The notes beneath the pieces are model-generated. The model saw only the letters and a program-made list of their open reading frames with translations. It searched no databases and was not told the DNA's origin. This document shows, one piece after another, positions 48,749 through 58,248 of a stretch of DNA of 64,000 nt; the stretch's first letter is position 1; each line of letters begins with the position of its first letter. Source of the DNA: G963674835 sp963674835 (GTDB lineage Bacteria; Planctomycetota; Planctomycetia; Pirellulales; Thermoguttaceae); NCBI GenBank assembly GCA_963674835.2, contig CAXXKC010000001.1, forward strand, positions 744,001-808,000. Reading direction: 5' to 3'. The translations under genes were made by a program, and so were the position numbers.

Positions 48749-50560
48749 TCACCGTGGAGGGGTAATCCGGCCTTGTTTCTGCAACTGCTGCTTCAGCATC
48801 GAGAAGAACGGATACGGACCCACGACCTCGAAGTCGAGGTCCGGGTGCTTCTGTCGCAGGGCGTCTATGGTGCGGATGATGTCGCTCGGGCCGACCCACA
48901 CGATGCGGAACAGGAAGAAGCTCGGTTTGTCGCGCGGCCGGTCCTTCATGCGGGAGAAGAGGATCTCGGCGGTTCGCTCCGGTCCCGCGAAGTTGCACGC
49001 GTTGTTGATCAGCTCGGTTATCGGCATTCCCTTCCATACCTGCGGCTCAGGCAACCGACCGCCTTTGCCGTGCAAGTCCATGACGATCGTGGCGAAGCCG
49101 TCGGGAGAGAATCTGGTGAAGGCGTCCTTCACGTCGGGCGTGGGCTGGTCCCAGTCGAGGACCATCGGTGCGATGGTCATGTCGGTCGCGCGGAAGAACC
49201 GCTGATTATGCTCCACGAACAGGGGCAGATACTGCTTGGCAATGCGATTGGGGTTCATGTATCCGGCGGCGCTGGCGTCGGAGGTGAAGAAGTCGTTGGG
49301 AGTTGCCGTCTCGTACAGATAAGAGATGACGTCGGGATAGGTCTCGATCAGATTGGGGTCGATGCCCCAGGCCAGGGGCAACTCGCCGCGTTTGGCATCG
49401 TCCCAGTGTTTGGGCATGAAACGATACAGTGGCGTGGCCGAATCGTAATCGGCCATAAGGATCGCCACGTAGGCGCGGTTGGCTGGTTTTTCGGTGTTCT
49501 TGGTGGGCCGGTGCTGCGTGAGCGGCTTGCGCGGTGCCTGGCTGTGCAACGACTGGTTGTAACAGTCGCCGGCCACGGTGTTCTGGTAGCAGTTGTAGGG
49601 AGAGATCAGCCAAACAGTCTCCCATTCCGTCGGCACCGGATCGTGGGCGCTCTTGTGGCCCGGCACGTTGCTGTACTTGCTGAACGCGAAGAAACCGGCC
49701 AGCTCGGTCATCTGTTTTCCGGCCGAGTGGCGGAGCACGTCGGCAAGGATGATTCGATAGGTCTCCAGATCGGTCCCAAGCCGCTGCGAGGGATCGTCGC
49801 CCGGCACTTCGTCGCCCCAAGGAGACAGATCGAAAACAAACGCGCGGTTCTTGACGGCCCAATCCCGGGTGACGACGTAACTGAGGTCACCCCGTGCCCG
49901 CGTCGAAAAGGCATCTTCGTACAGGCAGAGCCAATGGGCCGAGCACCGGCCCGGTGCCAGATACTCGCGCGCCGCCCAGCGGTAGGCATCGTTCTTCTTG
50001 CTGCCGGTTTCCTTGCCAGTGAATTGGCCGCGGAGATCCTTGAGCACAGGAAGACTCCATCGGTCAAGCCGCCGGGCCGCCAGTTCGGGGCTGAGCACGA
50101 CGGCATCCTCTACGCCGGCGATCGTCGTGGCCACGTCGACGCTGGCGGGCACGTTGGGGTCCCAAATAACCGCACCGCGGAGATCTTTGCCGGCAAATTT
50201 GACCAGGCCGTCCAGGTCGGCGATCGTTTCCAGCCGTTTGCCGTGGAGCCACCGGCCCGGCTGAGAGAAGATCTCCATCCAGTACTTCGGCCAATGGTCC
50301 TTCGGCGAGAAGACGTACAGCCGCGGTCCCGCGCGATTGATGATCCCCTGAAGCGTCGCAACGGCCATCGCTTCGTCGTACGACTCGGGCGTACCATCGT
50401 GCAAGAGGGTGTAGGAATAGAGGACCTGGTCCGACTTCGCAGGTTCGGCTGCCACGATGCGGCTCCGACAAATCCCGGCAAGGCCGACCGTCAGCACGAG
50501 ATCGGCCAGCAGGAGCGTCAGAACCGACCGCAAGACTCGTTGTGAATGGAAGCACCTCAT
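48749..50560 (-). CDS. Secreted GxGYxYP-family putative glycoside hydrolase
   Basis: 603 aa from MRCFHSQRVLRSVLT, with a signal peptide/anchor and a GGGAGAAG site 5 nt upstream. The N-terminal domain carries EAMAVATLQGIINRAGPRLYV, typical of GxGYxYP_N (quoted in part). The central domain has WGIDPNLIETYPDVISYLYE and AAGYMNPNRIA, a weakened form of the GxGYxYP motif. The C-terminal part contains IVMDLHGKGGRLPEPQ and FFLFRIVWVGPSDI. Members are predicted glycosidases, poorly characterised. First gene of the minus-strand run that continues with the sialidase. Confidence 0.72.
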   Translation of the reverse strand: MRCFHSQRVLRSVLTLLLADLVLTVGLAGICRSRIVAAEPAKSDQVLYSYTLLHDGTPESYDEAMAVATLQGIINRAGPRLYVFSPKDHWPKYWMEIFSQPGRWLHGKRLETIADLDGLVKFAGKDLRGAVIWDPNVPASVDVATTIAGVEDAVVLSPELAARRLDRWSLPVLKDLRGQFTGKETGSKKNDAYRWAAREYLAPGRCSAHWLCLYEDAFSTRARGDLSYVVTRDWAVKNRAFVFDLSPWGDEVPGDDPSQRLGTDLETYRIILADVLRHSAGKQMTELAGFFAFSKYSNVPGHKSAHDPVPTEWETVWLISPYNCYQNTVAGDCYNQSLHSQAPRKPLTQHRPTKNTEKPANRAYVAILMADYDSATPLYRFMPKHWDDAKRGELPLAWGIDPNLIETYPDVISYLYETATPNDFFTSDASAAGYMNPNRIAKQYLPLFVEHNQRFFRATDMTIAPMVLDWDQPTPDVKDAFTRFSPDGFATIVMDLHGKGGRLPEPQVWKGMPITELINNACNFAGPERTAEILFSRMKDRPRDKPSFFLFRIVWVGPSDIIRTIDALRQKHPDLDFEVVGPYPFFSMLKQQLQKQGRITPPR

Positions 50561-50983
50561 GGTCTTCTCCCTGCAGGTCGCATGGTCCATCGAGACGGTC
50601 TCGGTGATGTGTTGGAACTCGATTGAACTTCCGTTCCCATGCCATGTTAAGCGACCAGCAGCGGGCACTGCAAGTCGGCGGCGGACAGCACACCCTGCCG
50701 AGGCGTCGTGGGTTGGAAACCTGGGTTGGTTGACTGGTGCGGCGTCGTTCTGCCGTTGGGGTCTTGGACGAATCTGGCGATCGGCTTTCCATCGCGGGAT
50801 TGCGGATCCAATACGTGCGGAACCCCACGCCTGGGCCGGTCACAAGGCGCTTTCGCAAGAGAATCGGAACTTGCAAGGCGAAGGCGGGTTCCATAGGGTA
50901 TGTGTTGGACCGGGCGCGCTGTTGGCGGTCTGGTCGGCATCGGCGTGGGCATCGTTCGGCCAGGCACGAGCCAGGAGACCATC
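50561..50983. other. Divergent intergenic region
   Basis: 423 bp between the start of the GxGYxYP gene and the alpha/beta hydrolase gene. Overlapping open frames lack ribosome sites and recognisable proteins. Presumably holds the two divergent promoters; I could not identify them. Confidence 0.4.
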
Positions 50984-51919
50984 ATGTTTTTGCGATACTT
51001 TGCCACCGTGGGGCTATTGGGCGTGTGTGCGGCGGTGTTTGCAAGCCCGCGGCCAACCGTGGCTGCCGAGCCAACGGCCAAGCGATCGCCAAGATCGGAG
51101 TCGGCGAAAGCAAAACGTGCCGAGCCGGTGGGCAAGCCGTATGTCTACAAGACGGTCGGCCAGCGCGCGTTGCGGCTGTATGTCGTCTCGCCACCCGATG
51201 CGAAACCGTCCGACAGCCGGCCGGCCATCGTCTTCTTCCACGGCGGAGGTTGGGTGGGCGGTGCGCCGACGCAGTTCGATCACCTCGCCGAACACTTGGC
51301 ATCGCGGGGAATGGTGGCCGTTCAGGTGGAATATCGGCTTCTCGATCGCAAGGGCAACGCCCCGCCGATCTGTTGCATTCAGGACGCCAAGTCGGCAATG
51401 CGCTGGGTCCGCGCCCACGCCGGTGAGTTGGGGATCGATCCGAATCGGATCGCCGCGGGTGGCGGTTCGGCAGGGGGGCATCTTGCAGCGTTTGTGGGCA
51501 TGGTCGAAGGCATGGACGATCCGGGAGACGATCCGGCGGTTTCGCCCAAAGCCAACGCCATGGTCCTATTCAATCCAGTGTTCGACAACGGACCAAAGGG
51601 CTGGGGGAATCAGCGTGTCGGCGACCGCTATCGCGCGTTCTCTCCGGCCCACAACGTGACGCCCGACGATCCGCCTGCCATCGTGTTTCTCGGCACCGAG
51701 GACAAGCTGATTCCAGTGGAGACGGCGAAGGAGTTCGGCCGCGCCATGAAACAGGCGGGCGTGCGCTGCGAGGTTCTGCTCTACGAGGGACAAGGACACG
51801 GGTTCTTCAACTACGGTCGCAGTGGCGGCGAATACTATCGCAAGACGCTCGAAGCGGCCGACAAGTTCCTCACTTCGCTCGGATGGTTACCGCGTCAGGA
51901 TTCAAGCGAGAAGCAGTGA
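50984..51919 (+). CDS. Secreted alpha/beta-hydrolase (acetyl-esterase-like)
   Basis: 311 aa. The signal peptide is in MFLRYFATVGLLGVCAAVFA, and the start is preceded by AGGAGA. The hormone-sensitive-lipase-like fold is shown by the oxyanion motif FFHGGGWVGG, the nucleophile AAGGGSAGGHLAAF, the acid in LGTEDKLIPVE and the histidine in EGQGHGFFNY. Such enzymes remove acetyl or other acyl groups from polysaccharides. It converges on the DUF4838 gene, with 192 bp between in which I see nothing. Confidence 0.88.
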   Translation: MFLRYFATVGLLGVCAAVFASPRPTVAAEPTAKRSPRSESAKAKRAEPVGKPYVYKTVGQRALRLYVVSPPDAKPSDSRPAIVFFHGGGWVGGAPTQFDHLAEHLASRGMVAVQVEYRLLDRKGNAPPICCIQDAKSAMRWVRAHAGELGIDPNRIAAGGGSAGGHLAAFVGMVEGMDDPGDDPAVSPKANAMVLFNPVFDNGPKGWGNQRVGDRYRAFSPAHNVTPDDPPAIVFLGTEDKLIPVETAKEFGRAMKQAGVRCEVLLYEGQGHGFFNYGRSGGEYYRKTLEAADKFLTSLGWLPRQDSSEKQ

Positions 51920-52111
51920 TTGCACGGGTTCGACGCCGTTGAAGCCTACGGCAACAGTGGCGTCGGCAAGGCCAGTCCGACCGATTCCAGTAGTGACGAC
52001 TACCAGGAGGCCAGCGGCACCTGCGCGAGGATTTCGTGCGGTGCTGTTGGCCATGCCGTCCTCGTCGATGGACTCGATCCGCTGTCGGGGAAGCCCCTGA
52101 CGGATGGACCG

Positions 52112-54157
52112 TTAGGGGGTGGGCTTGTTGGCGGGCGTGCGGGTCGCTGGAGTGTCGTGCGGGACCGTCCAGTTCCAGCCGAGTCGCTTCCAGGTTCCAC
52201 CTTCCTTGAAAACGGTGCAGGCAACATTCACGGCGAGGTGATCCTTCTCGAATATGTTGCGCATCATTTCGTATCGAGTGTCGAGAAGTCGACGGGCGAC
52301 CGCCCGGTCTGTACCGGAAGGATCCTCCAAAAGGCGATATGCCTGGGCCTGCGAGTCGGTGAACTTCAGGCCCTGTCGCAGCCACGCAATGCGTTTGAGC
52401 ACATCGTCGTTTCCGGCGGCGGCCTTGTCGGCGGCGTCGAGCAATCGTTGCAGCCGATCGACCGTTTCCGGAGAATAAGGAGCCTCGACGCGCCATTCGT
52501 TGCGGGCGATCTGGTTGGTGAGTTCTTCGATCTGCTGGAAGTACTGGCAGATCGGCCCGGCGGCGGGCCCGAAGCCGGCCTGGCAGTAGTCGTCGACCAA
52601 TTCGGTGGGATCGGCCTCGGGGTTCCACAGCATGCGGGCGGTGACGTAATAGTTGAGGCCCTGGGTGGCCCAATTGTGGACGCAGGAATCGAAGTCGGTT
52701 CCGATCATCCCGTGGCCAGCCAGGTAGCGCAGATCTTCGCCCATCTTCTGTGCGTAGACGAGCAAGGTGCCTATACGGTATCCGGCAAGCAGGCAGTTCG
52801 GCCGATAGTAGATCTTCGACGCGGCATGGGACCAGGCATCCCAGTCGCGGAGAGCATTGGCGCGGGCGGTGTCGTTGGCATACGACATGGGCACGAAGCC
52901 GACGACAATGTTTGGATGCAACTTGACATGCAGGGGCGGTGCCGAATAGGCGCTATAGGCGTAAGTGACCAGAAGCGCGTCCGGTCGAACCCTGGTCACC
53001 CGTTCGGCGATGGCGTTGAAGAACGTGACCATTCGGTCGGTGAGGGACACATACTCGAAACGCTCCTGACGGGTCTTGCCCCCGGTAGAGTAGCAGTACG
53101 CGAGTTGGATCTTGCGTCCTTCCGGCGGATCGAGCTTCTTGCAGCGATCGCACATACAGAAGGTCAGGCGGCCGCCGTCGTTGGGACAAATCGAAACGCT
53201 ATTGGCGCTGGGATCGGCCTCCAACTGGGCGAGCTTCCGGCGAGCGATCTCATCGATCAGTTCGGTGTTCGTAACACAGAACCGGCACCGGTCGGGGGCC
53301 AAGCTCTGGTCGCGCGAACCGTTCGGCTGCATGGCGAACCAGTCGGGATGCTCGCGTCCGTAGTCTTTCCAGTAGCTGCCGAAGGCGTGGCCGGCGTTCA
53401 AGTTCAACTTACCTCCAAGCCGTTGCCACTGGAACCAGTCGGGCAAGGCCGGATCGGTCCGGATCGCGTCGCGGAAGGCCCGCTCGTAGTCGGCACGGCT
53501 GAAGCCGAGGCGGTCGAGCCCAACCTGTAATCGGTCGCTGTAGTGGGAATTGCGGATGCGCCGTTGCAGGATGCGGGGCGTGCGGCGGATGTGGAGGTCG
53601 GCCACGGTAATGGTGGCCTGCTTCGGAATCACTTTGCCCAATGCGCCCGGCCACAGATACCGGCATCCGAGCGGTTCTTCCAGCAGCGTGATCGTCGCGT
53701 AGAGGGTTCCCCAGGGATCGTTGGGCGTCTTCGCATCCGAGCCGAAAAGGGCCAACGCGTTTGGGAATGTCTCAAGGCAGATGCCACCGGGGCCTAGCCC
53801 ATCGCTATTGAGCCCGAGAAGTGCCGTCAACCGCCCTTCTCCGACCAGAACGAGTGTTTCGGGTAGGTGGCGTTCGTTGGAAATCAGTTTTCCGCCTTCG
53901 GCACGCACGTCGTTCAAGTCCTTCTCCCGCATGACCGGTAGCAACGCACCGGAAATCGCCCGGACGTGGTCGCGGAGTATTGCGGCCGCCTGTTTCGCCG
54001 CGGGGGAGGGGTCGTCGGGAAGGACCAAGGCCGAGGCCGGTTGTCCATCCCGGGTCAAGGTTAGCTTGTCGGCCCGCGCGGGGCTGCCGGCAAGCGTCGC
54101 TTCGGCTAGCAGTAGAGCCATCGAAACGACCGCAGGTAGGAAGGACTGCTTTGGCAT
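52112..54157 (-). CDS. Secreted DUF4838 protein (alpha-glucuronidase-like fold)
   Basis: 681 aa from MPKQSFLPAVVSMAL with a signal peptide. An N-terminal domain like that of GH67/GH20 enzymes (AAKQAAAILRDHVRAISGA; GRLTALLGLNSDGLGPGG) is followed by the DUF4838 barrel: HPDWFAMQPNGSRD, VSICPNDGGRLTFCMCDRCK, LVTYAYSAYSAPP. The paired-Cys CMCDRCK motif is typical. Probably a glycosidase acting outside the cytoplasm; the substrate is unknown. It is divergent from the clan-A glycosidase gene, with which it may share a control region. Confidence 0.82.
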   Translation of the reverse strand: MPKQSFLPAVVSMALLLAEATLAGSPARADKLTLTRDGQPASALVLPDDPSPAAKQAAAILRDHVRAISGALLPVMREKDLNDVRAEGGKLISNERHLPETLVLVGEGRLTALLGLNSDGLGPGGICLETFPNALALFGSDAKTPNDPWGTLYATITLLEEPLGCRYLWPGALGKVIPKQATITVADLHIRRTPRILQRRIRNSHYSDRLQVGLDRLGFSRADYERAFRDAIRTDPALPDWFQWQRLGGKLNLNAGHAFGSYWKDYGREHPDWFAMQPNGSRDQSLAPDRCRFCVTNTELIDEIARRKLAQLEADPSANSVSICPNDGGRLTFCMCDRCKKLDPPEGRKIQLAYCYSTGGKTRQERFEYVSLTDRMVTFFNAIAERVTRVRPDALLVTYAYSAYSAPPLHVKLHPNIVVGFVPMSYANDTARANALRDWDAWSHAASKIYYRPNCLLAGYRIGTLLVYAQKMGEDLRYLAGHGMIGTDFDSCVHNWATQGLNYYVTARMLWNPEADPTELVDDYCQAGFGPAAGPICQYFQQIEELTNQIARNEWRVEAPYSPETVDRLQRLLDAADKAAAGNDDVLKRIAWLRQGLKFTDSQAQAYRLLEDPSGTDRAVARRLLDTRYEMMRNIFEKDHLAVNVACTVFKEGGTWKRLGWNWTVPHDTPATRTPANKPTP

Positions 54158-54563
54158 GGCATAACCCTGTTCACGATGAAACGGTCTTTCCGTGGGAAGC
54201 GCGGCCCGAACGGTAACGTCGGACCGGGACTCCGCGTTTTTGCCGGGCCTAACACCGATTAGGCCGGTTCGGCACTTCATCGTACCAGGGGTGCGGCTTG
54301 GGAGTCCAGCGCCCATGTGGGCATCGGTTCTGCGGTATCCGGTCTTCTGTGCAGCCTGATTGCGCATCCGGTGGGCGATTCAGACTTGTCGCACGGCATT
54401 TATCTTTGATGAGACGTATTGCACGGCACAGAGTTTCGCTTACGCTCAGAGATAGGGATACGGCCTGGATCGGCGCGGGTGACCGGTTTCCGTCGATTCT
54501 TGGCTGTCGTTCTGGGAGAATGGTTACTCGTGGCATCTGTCACCCGGTTCGGAAAGGAAGATC
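54158..54563. other. Divergent intergenic region
   Basis: 406 bp between two divergent glycosidase genes. It contains a 7-bp perfect hairpin, GGCCTAA-CACCGA-TTAGGCC, at 54246-54265. No gene or clear promoter pair is seen. Confidence 0.4.
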
Positions 54564-56495
54564 GTGCCTGCAAATCGAATCGCCGGAACGGCGCTTGTAA
54601 GTCTTCTCGTCGGGGCGGTATTGATATGGCCGGGCGCGCCGCAGGCTGCTGATGCTGCCGAGCAGCGTGAAGGCGGACAAAGCGCCAAGGCGGTGGAACT
54701 GGCTTCGTGGCAGCCGCCGGCCGACATGCGGTCGGTGCCGTTCTCGCTGGGCACGACGTCGCCGACATTTCGGGTCTGGGGTGGGGGCGACGGGCAACGG
54801 TTCTTCTTCGACGAGGCGTTGCCGGCGCTCGTGGCACGCACGCTCGTGGTGGATGAGTTCGATCCGCGCGGGGAACTGGCCTGGATCTTCACGGGCGAAC
54901 ATGGCGGATTCACCGTCACGGTGAAGTCGCAGCAGGCAGAACTGGTTCAGCGGTTCTACGATTCGCCGGCATTCAACGAGATCGCGGGGAAGAAGCCGGG
55001 GCGGTATCCCCAGTGGAGCGCACAGCCGGCCACCGTCGCGTTCACAGGCAAGCTGCAAGCCGTGACGGTGACGCTGGACGCCAAGTTCGGTCTGTCGGTC
55101 TCGTTGAACGGGCGCGAAGTGCTGCAGCAACCCTGCTGGCTCGATGTGAGCCGGCATCAGTTGCGGTGGCGCAACGCCGACAGCGGCGCCGCCGTGCGCG
55201 GCAAACTGTTGTCGCCGGAGGCCGTGGCGGCAAAGGTCGAGGTCAATCCGGCGGCAAAGCACCAGGAGATGATCGGCTTTGGCGGTATCGCCTCGCCGAC
55301 GGCGTACGTCCAGTTGAGCAGCGAAGGGCGGCGGCTTTGGTGGCAGATGCTGAAGCAGTACAACCTGCTCATTCAGCGCGAGTATCCCAACGGCCAGCGT
55401 CTTAACGAGGCCATGGATAACTGGGACCGGTTGGCCGACGCCGTGCCGCACTACTACGGCGACAACTTCCCCAACGGCGAGATCAGTGATTTTGCGTACA
55501 TCAAGACCCTGCGAGGGCTCGGCGGCAAGGTGTGGTTCGAGTTCTGGGCCCTGCCGCCCTGGGTGGGCGACGACGTGGAGAAATATGCCGACGCGATGGT
55601 GCGCTATTGCCAGGTGTCGAAGGAGAAGGCGGGAGCCCCGCCCGAGGTGGTCGGCGTCCAGAACGAGGTGAAGCAGACTGCGGAACAGTTCCAGAAGATG
55701 ACGTTGACGCTGCGACGCAAGCTCGACGCCGCCGGTTTCGAGTCGGTTCGCATCCATATGAGCGACGATGGTAGGCTGCGCGGAGGAATCGGGCGCGCCG
55801 AGGCGTTTCGTAGCTCGCCTAAGGTCTGGGCAGCGATCGACTATGCGGCGTCGCACATGTACGACTATCAACAGTTCTTCACCAACCCTGACGGCTTCGA
55901 CCCCATGCTCTTGAAATGGAGCGAGGCCATCGGCGACAAGCCCTTCCTCTCGACCGAACTGTGCATCAACACGGGCCAGTACCAGTTGCCAACGTATCGC
56001 ACGGCGCTGGCGATGGGGCAACTCTATCACAAGAACCTCGTGCTAACCGACGCAGCGGCGATCTGTTACTGCTGGCTTCTGGTCAACGTCGAGCAACCGT
56101 CCTTCGGCTGGACGCGTACGTTGTGTGTGCCCGACACGGCCAACGGTTTTGTGCCGAAGGCATCGAGCCACCAGTTGCGAGTGTTCGGCGCGTATAGCCG
56201 GCGGATCCGCGAGGGCATGACGCGAGTGGAAGCCAAGACGGGCGGCGACGACCTGCTGGTCTCGGCGTTCGACGGCGGTTCGGCGGGGCGGACGGTGGTG
56301 CTGTTGAATCGTTCGACGCGGCCGCGCAAGGTCGCCGTCGTCTGGCCGGGGGCCAAGTTTAACACGGTCGAGTTGGCCGATCCGTATCACCCCAACGAAG
56401 CGGCCCCGGCGGCGGGCGAAGTGTCGGTCGAACCGGGCGCCGTGGTGACGCTTACGTCGGTTGCGCTGAACGGCGACGAGGCGGCGAATCGGTGA
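54564..56495 (+). CDS. Secreted clan-A glycoside hydrolase (GH30/GH39-like)
   Basis: 643 aa from a GTG after AAGGAAG, with a signal peptide (IAGTALVSLLVGAVLIWPGA). Residues 45-210 form a beta-sandwich. The barrel begins with HQEMIGFGGIASPTAYVQL and carries the acid/base in VVGVQNEVKQ (Asn-Glu) and the probable nucleophile in FLSTELCIN. The C-terminal side-domain has VVLLNRSTRPRKVAVVWPG. This layout fits GH30- or GH39-type retaining enzymes; the exact family needs a profile search. It converges on the ceramidase-like gene. Confidence 0.78.
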   Translation: MPANRIAGTALVSLLVGAVLIWPGAPQAADAAEQREGGQSAKAVELASWQPPADMRSVPFSLGTTSPTFRVWGGGDGQRFFFDEALPALVARTLVVDEFDPRGELAWIFTGEHGGFTVTVKSQQAELVQRFYDSPAFNEIAGKKPGRYPQWSAQPATVAFTGKLQAVTVTLDAKFGLSVSLNGREVLQQPCWLDVSRHQLRWRNADSGAAVRGKLLSPEAVAAKVEVNPAAKHQEMIGFGGIASPTAYVQLSSEGRRLWWQMLKQYNLLIQREYPNGQRLNEAMDNWDRLADAVPHYYGDNFPNGEISDFAYIKTLRGLGGKVWFEFWALPPWVGDDVEKYADAMVRYCQVSKEKAGAPPEVVGVQNEVKQTAEQFQKMTLTLRRKLDAAGFESVRIHMSDDGRLRGGIGRAEAFRSSPKVWAAIDYAASHMYDYQQFFTNPDGFDPMLLKWSEAIGDKPFLSTELCINTGQYQLPTYRTALAMGQLYHKNLVLTDAAAICYCWLLVNVEQPSFGWTRTLCVPDTANGFVPKASSHQLRVFGAYSRRIREGMTRVEAKTGGDDLLVSAFDGGSAGRTVVLLNRSTRPRKVAVVWPGAKFNTVELADPYHPNEAAPAAGEVSVEPGAVVTLTSVALNGDEAANR

Positions 56496-56581
56496 TCGGC
56501 CGGGGGTTGCTGTGGTGCTGTCACAGCCGAGGGCGGCTGTGCTACAGGGGCAGTGCGACCGGGATGGATTTGTGCCGGGTG

Positions 56582-58165
56582 TCAGAGTTTCTTCAGGATC
56601 TCCAGGGCCTTGTCTTCGAACTGTTGCTGCCAGGCGGGCGCCAAGAGGCAGTCGCTGTCTTCCTGGGCACCACCGATGTTCTTGAGCTGCTCGGCCGTGG
56701 GCGCGTAGTAGATGTAGCCATTGGTGTAGCCGGCGATGAAGGCCGGCTTGTGAGGCGACTTGGCCTTGATATCGAGCCCTACCTGGACGACCGGCTCTCC
56801 GGGAAACGTGACCAGGAAGAAGTCGCCGGCTCGCAGGCCGGAGACCTCGACGTCGATCGTACTCTTGCCGGCGGCAACGTTCTGCGCGTGGTGCATCTTC
56901 AGCAGAGCCAGATTCGCCTGGAGCCTGGTCAGCTCTTCCATGATGTGGATGTTGGCGATATAGCGTTCCATGTTCCGCCGGTTTTCGGCATCAAGCTTCT
57001 CCAGATCGTCTCTGCCGATGAGCTTGTCGTGCATATAGCGGTGCGAAGCGTAGGACGGGTGCTCGGGATAGGCACTGTACCTGACGAACAATGGAATGAA
57101 GGTCTTCAGGTTGAGGGTCGTTCCTTTGAGCGAGTGAACGAGCTTCATCTGCTCGGCTTCCATCGATTCGATGCGCGGAGCGAGATCGGCCCTGGGCAAT
57201 TCGAGAGTCTCGTGGATGACTCTCAGGTCGGCATCTGCCTGGGTCTTGATCTTTCTGAACGCTTCAAGAGTGCTCAGGCCGAGCATATTGCCCAGCGGTT
57301 CGGCATCGCGGGGGTTGGCGACATCTTTGTAGACCACGGGGTTGATGTCGCCGGCGCAGCCCTGCAGGAACACGGCGATGGCCCCGTCGCCGGCGTTCTG
57401 CTCAATGACTTTGGAGGCGAACCCGACCATGTCGGCCGTGTTTCCGCCGCTGGGGACACCTTGGATGGGATGGCAGGCGAAGTTGTAGACAACGGCCAGC
57501 GTTCGACCGTCGTTTCGGTCGAGGCGGAGCACGCCTATCTCGGGATCGACCGGCCCGATCCCGGCGACTTCTTCATCGGGAACGAGCGAGTAGGCATGGC
57601 GTACGTCGGCCTCTCTGCCGTTTGTCAGCTTCAGCCGGCGATTCTCCATGATCCTGTCTTCGTGGCCGACGCCGACGCCGACTCGGACAGGAACCAGGTT
57701 GTTGTGTGCCTCCTTGACGGCCTGAACGGTCCGCTGCGCTACGTCGGCGCAGACGCTGCCGTGGCAGTGGCTGGCAGTAACGAGAACGTTGGCCGGGTCG
57801 ATGTCGAGATCCTTCTTCAATTGGGAACGCACGTAGGGAAGAAAGTCGTTCTTGATGGGCCCAAGTTGGCCGATGGCCACCACGTCGACGGTAATGATGG
57901 CCGCCGTGATGGAATCGCTTTGAAGGATGAGGGCTTTGACGTACAGTGGGTCGTTGCCGGGCCGCGCGTCGCGGTTGGTGACGTCGACTTTCGCGGCGCC
58001 CGCCTGGAGTTGGCCCGCGACGGACGAACCCGCCGAGAGCGGCACGAACAGGGCGGCCAGCAGGAGCGTCGTGGCCGTTCTGGATGCTCGCCGGCGCGGC
58101 CGGCCGTGCGCGAGCGGGAATCGGGATGGACGGAATAACGCATACGTGCGAGTTGCGGTCTTCAT
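56582..58165 (-). CDS. Secreted neutral/alkaline ceramidase-like protein
   Basis: 527 aa. The start ATG at 58165 follows GAGGTGAT and leads to a basic N-terminus plus hydrophobic segment (TATTLLLAALFVPLSAGSSV). The N-terminal domain matches the ceramidase-like family: QLQAGAAKVDVTNRDARPGN, ILQSDSITAAIITVDVVAIG, VLVTASHCHGS (metal-binding His), VYNFACHPIQG and IAVFLQGCAGDINP. Many planctomycete paralogues of this family have unknown substrates, so true ceramide cleavage is not certain. It lies 83 bp after the phosphatase gene on the same strand. Confidence 0.85.
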   Translation of the reverse strand: MKTATRTYALFRPSRFPLAHGRPRRRASRTATTLLLAALFVPLSAGSSVAGQLQAGAAKVDVTNRDARPGNDPLYVKALILQSDSITAAIITVDVVAIGQLGPIKNDFLPYVRSQLKKDLDIDPANVLVTASHCHGSVCADVAQRTVQAVKEAHNNLVPVRVGVGVGHEDRIMENRRLKLTNGREADVRHAYSLVPDEEVAGIGPVDPEIGVLRLDRNDGRTLAVVYNFACHPIQGVPSGGNTADMVGFASKVIEQNAGDGAIAVFLQGCAGDINPVVYKDVANPRDAEPLGNMLGLSTLEAFRKIKTQADADLRVIHETLELPRADLAPRIESMEAEQMKLVHSLKGTTLNLKTFIPLFVRYSAYPEHPSYASHRYMHDKLIGRDDLEKLDAENRRNMERYIANIHIMEELTRLQANLALLKMHHAQNVAAGKSTIDVEVSGLRAGDFFLVTFPGEPVVQVGLDIKAKSPHKPAFIAGYTNGYIYYAPTAEQLKNIGGAQEDSDCLLAPAWQQQFEDKALEILKKL

Positions 58166-58248
58166 GCGGATCACCTCACCGGATCGTATCGGGCGCGGTT
58201 GCCATGTTCGTTTGCCCCATGCATCGTGCCCAGGCGCGCGGGGGGATG

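Noticed and set aside
51920..53530. Plus-strand open frame of 536 codons
   Set aside because: Antisense to the DUF4838 gene, which has a signal peptide and clear motifs. The plus frame has low-complexity composition and no family features.
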